A DNA stretch of 25,418 bases from a virus: the IMG/VR virus record IMGVR_UViG_3300025128_000300, positions 1-25,418 of that record. One strand, 5' to 3'. Positions within the stretch are counted from its first letter, which is position 1; each line of letters starts with the position of its first letter. This document shows, piece by piece, positions 23,841 through 25,418 of this stretch. The notes under the pieces are model-generated. The model worked only from the letters and a program-made list of their open reading frames with translations, was not told the DNA's origin and made no database searches. The position numbers and the translations under genes were made by a program.

Positions 23841-24048
23841 CATGGAAACAATAGGTAAGCCAAAAAGAAAAATAACATCAACGGGAAGAAGAAGAAGAGA
23901 CTGGAAAAGCTGTAGAACATTTGGTCAGAAGGTAGGTCACATTGCTAGACAAATACCTAAAGTAGTTTTACCTGTGGCTGCTGGTTATGCTTTAATTAAA
24001 GGACTAAAGAAACCAAAGATGCTCAAAAATAAAAGAAAATCCTGTATA
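23799..24048 (+). repeat. Duplicated KPKM...KRK C-terminal tail (two copies)
   Basis: Copy 1 at 23799-23837 encodes KPKMLRNKRKNYC and copy 2 at 24010-24048 encodes KPKMLKNKRKSCI, each at the extreme 3' end of its gene. DNA is similar in the middle (AAAATGCTTAGAAATAAAAG against AAGATGCTCAAAAATAAAAG). A shorter version, KKPKMQNKKK, occurs at residues 36-45 of the 140-aa protein. Confidence 0.7.
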
Positions 24049-24051
24049 TAA
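23842..24051 (+). CDS. Basic protein with short hydrophobic helix and KPKM tail
   Basis: A 69-aa frame starting 1 nt after the previous stop (gttaacATG). Residues 1-35 are very basic (GKPKRKITSTGRRRRDWKSC). Residues 40-54 are a short hydrophobic helix (IPKVVLPVAAGYALIKG), long enough for membrane contact but marginal for a span. The end KPKMLKNKRKSCI nearly repeats that of the preceding protein. Its stop shares one base with the next ATG. No family recognised. Confidence 0.78.
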   Translation: METIGKPKRKITSTGRRRRDWKSCRTFGQKVGHIARQIPKVVLPVAAGYALIKGLKKPKMLKNKRKSCI

Positions 24052-24305
24052 TGCCAAAGAGTAAAGTAAAAGGTGGTGGAACAAGAAAGGTTTGTTTGCC
24101 ATACGCAAAATATAAGAGTATGAGTAAAGCAGAAAGGCAAAAAGTAATTAATGCCAAGAGATCTGCTGCAGCTCAAGGAAAATATAAAAGATCTAGTAAG
24201 TCAAATGTAAAAGGTGCTAGGAAAAAAGGCGCTACATTACGTGACTGGTTCCAAAAAGAAAACTGGGTTAACATAGCCAACGGCAAGCCTTGCGGCGCAA
24301 AATGA
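24051..24305 (+). CDS. Small basic protein with LRDWFxKENWV motif
   Basis: An 84-aa frame from ATG 24051 to TGA 24303-24305. It contains GGGTRKVCLPYAKYKSMSKA, a Lys/Arg/Ser helix (QGKYKRSSKSNVKGARKKG), and a closing LRDWFQKENWVNIANGKPCG. The combination GTRKVCLP...KSMSKxxRxKVxxAK...RSSKxNVKGARKKGATLRDWFxKENWV recurs, from memory, in marine phages. The last segment also resembles a short motif in other phage and large-virus proteins. Two Cys lie at the two ends. It ends in an ATGA overlap with the membrane protein gene. Function unknown; DNA or RNA contact is a guess from charge. Confidence 0.83.
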   Translation: MPKSKVKGGGTRKVCLPYAKYKSMSKAERQKVINAKRSAAAQGKYKRSSKSNVKGARKKGATLRDWFQKENWVNIANGKPCGAK

Positions 24306-24439
24306 AATTTAACTTTTTTGATTTAAACGAAAATGGTAAATATGATTGGTGGGAATATATACTACCGATATTAATATTGTTAATTATTGAAGTTATAGCT
24401 GAGGTTATAGCTAGATTTTTGACACAGCCGTTTTTTTAG
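24302..24439 (+). CDS. Tiny membrane protein with EF-hand-like loop
   Basis: A 45-aa frame from ATG 24302 (ATGA overlap with the previous stop) to TAG 24437-24439. It opens MKFNFFDLNENGKYDWWEYI. D7, N9, N11, K13 (backbone position), D15 and E18 occupy EF-hand loop positions 1, 3, 5, 7, 9 and 12, with Gly at 6. A hydrophobic helix follows at about 19-40 (ILPILILLIIEVIAEVIARF) carrying two glutamates, E30 and E34. It is the last + strand gene, and its final 29 nt overlap the convergent glycosyltransferase gene. No family recognised. Confidence 0.72.
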   Translation: MKFNFFDLNENGKYDWWEYILPILILLIIEVIAEVIARFLTQPFF

Positions 24440-25205
24440 CCACACTTCTTATTATCTTCTGGCCTTTCATCCAGCCAGTATATTCAACTTTTTTTCTAGA
24501 CATATCGCTTAACACGTGCCACGTAAGCAAACCATCACGGTCTAATTTACTAACATATTGGTTTTCTAATATACGATCATGAGCCGAGTGCTTTGTAGTA
24601 TATAAAGGTAAATGCCAACTGTGAGGATCACACTCGCCGTTACCATCTTTTACGTTCTTAGCCATGTATGAATTTTTCTTTACACTCTTATGAAAGAAGT
24701 CAAAGCCAATAATACTCAAGTTCTTATGAGTTTTAATTTCCCTAATAAAATATAGTATTGTTAAAAACCCAGCTGAAGGCCTGAGTTGTAAACTGTATAA
24801 TGAATTACCAAAGCCGTTCCATAATTCTTCTAGCTCTGCATCTGACCACATCTGAGTATAAGGCATACCCTTTGGCAGGTGATCTTCTAATATCCAGTTC
24901 TTAAGTAAAAAATTACCACGACATCTATTAAGTAATATTTCAACGTCTTTAAACTTACCCTTTGTAAATTCTTCATTACGTCTTATCCAAACAGGCGCTC
25001 TAAATTGACCAGTAACCCATATGTTTGTTTTACTACCTAATTGTTTTGTTTTATCATCTGCTACTGTATCAACAGCTCTACCAAAGCGCACAACGATATC
25101 ATGACTGTCTATAAACTTACCATGATCATGGTGCATTAATTCTACAGAGTTGCCAACAAGTATTACTGATTTATTTTTTACAAGCTGTTGTATACGTTCC
25201 ACCAC
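24411..25205 (-). CDS. GT29 (sialyltransferase-fold) glycosyltransferase
   Basis: A 264-aa protein with the sialylmotifs of glycosyltransferase family 29. Motif L at 13-45 reads SVILVGNSVELMHHDHG then IDSHDIVVRFGRA. Motif S at 143-171 reads PSAGFLTILYF then LSIIGFDFF. Motif VS is H209-x4-E214 (HDRILE). Known GT29 enzymes use CMP-sialic acid, where the His of VS is the catalytic base; the donor here may be another sugar. It has no signal peptide or TM segment, so it is cytoplasmic. Its GTG start at 25205 (or 25202) overlaps the upstream gene by 28 nt; a TGA lies upstream in frame and there is no ATG. The stop overlaps the convergent membrane gene. Likely targets are lipopolysaccharide, virion glycans or modified DNA bases; the sequence does not say which. 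Confidence 0.86.
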   Translation of the reverse strand: MVERIQQLVKNKSVILVGNSVELMHHDHGKFIDSHDIVVRFGRAVDTVADDKTKQLGSKTNIWVTGQFRAPVWIRRNEEFTKGKFKDVEILLNRCRGNFLLKNWILEDHLPKGMPYTQMWSDAELEELWNGFGNSLYSLQLRPSAGFLTILYFIREIKTHKNLSIIGFDFFHKSVKKNSYMAKNVKDGNGECDPHSWHLPLYTTKHSAHDRILENQYVSKLDRDGLLTWHVLSDMSRKKVEYTGWMKGQKIIRSVAKKTAVSKI

Positions 25206-25418
25206 TCTTCTGATAACTCTCCATCTTTGTATTTGTCAAACCAAGGACCGCCGTTAGTATAATGTATTGCCTTTATGTTATCATGCTTTTCATAATAACC
25301 TACTAAGTGATTATACTCAACTGGTATCTCAGCTATTTCACTCTCATCTATCCACTCAAACTGATGTAATTGTTGTGGTGTAGCATTATCTAAATATTCT
25401 TTAGTTAATATATCTTTT
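25178..25418 (-). CDS. C-terminal part of a second glycosyltransferase (partial)
   Basis: On the - strand the frame is open from the window edge to TAA at 25180-25178. The last 79 residues include EIPVEYNHLVGYYEKHDN, then IKAIHYTNGGPWFDKYKD and a closing SEEWWNVYNSL. The block VEYNHLVG...AIHYTNGGPWFDxY matches, from memory, the C-terminal end of GT8-like or related phage glycosyltransferases, where the His and the GGPW segment lie near the metal/donor site. It is upstream of the GT29 gene and overlaps it by 28 nt, so the two are probably translated as a pair. Confidence 0.66.
   Translation of the reverse strand, partial: KDILTKEYLDNATPQQLHQFEWIDESEIAEIPVEYNHLVGYYEKHDNIKAIHYTNGGPWFDKYKDGELSEEWWNVYNSL

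Noticed and set aside
24400-24445. Bidirectional terminator at the convergent junction
   Set aside because: The T-run at 24431-24437 has no stable inverted repeat beside it, so no hairpin supports a terminator call.

Overview
The window looks like the late (virion and lysis) part of a tailed-phage genome of podovirus type, AT-rich and encoded almost wholly on the + strand. It lies between the 3' end of a probable major capsid gene and a divergent-orientation glycosyltransferase pair. None of the gene starts I inspected has a GGAGG-type Shine-Dalgarno sequence. Starts are preceded by A/T-only runs such as aataataatATG or aattataATG, which is the habit of Bacteroidota and their phages. With the marine-phage look of many proteins, an uncultured marine flavobacterial phage is the best guess. 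This is inference; no host marker gene is present.

Layout. 1-194 is the end of the probable major capsid protein, followed by a strong intrinsic terminator (203-247). 266-9767 holds a 266-aa conserved protein, two neck/tail-ring proteins (249 and 384 aa), a 2069-aa tail hub/nozzle protein and a 170-aa small protein. 9808-21261 holds three consecutive probable ejection proteins of 205, 713 and 2892 aa. Their order, and the sizes of the first two, match T7 gp14-gp15-gp16. The 2892-aa protein carries an HExxH zinc-peptidase motif and a complete HAD-phosphatase motif set.

21318-22750 is a compact lysis cassette: a one-TM coiled-coil protein, an M15 peptidase endolysin, two overlapping tiny TM proteins too short for ordinary gene calling, and a lipoprotein. 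22752-24305 is a run of seven tiny, very basic, mostly Cys-containing proteins, packed with 0-4 nt overlaps or gaps. A 45-aa membrane protein (24302-24439) with an EF-hand-like loop closes the + strand block.

On the - strand, converging on this block, are a GT29 (sialyltransferase-fold) glycosyltransferase and the C-terminal end of a second probable glycosyltransferase that runs off the window. They could modify host surface glycans, virion glycans or DNA.

How it works together (inference): the ring and hub proteins build the portal-distal tail, the three ejection proteins travel into the host ahead of or with the DNA, and the lysis cassette releases progeny. No tRNA, CRISPR array, insertion sequence or integration site is visible. 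There is no gene-free stretch longer than 100 bases.
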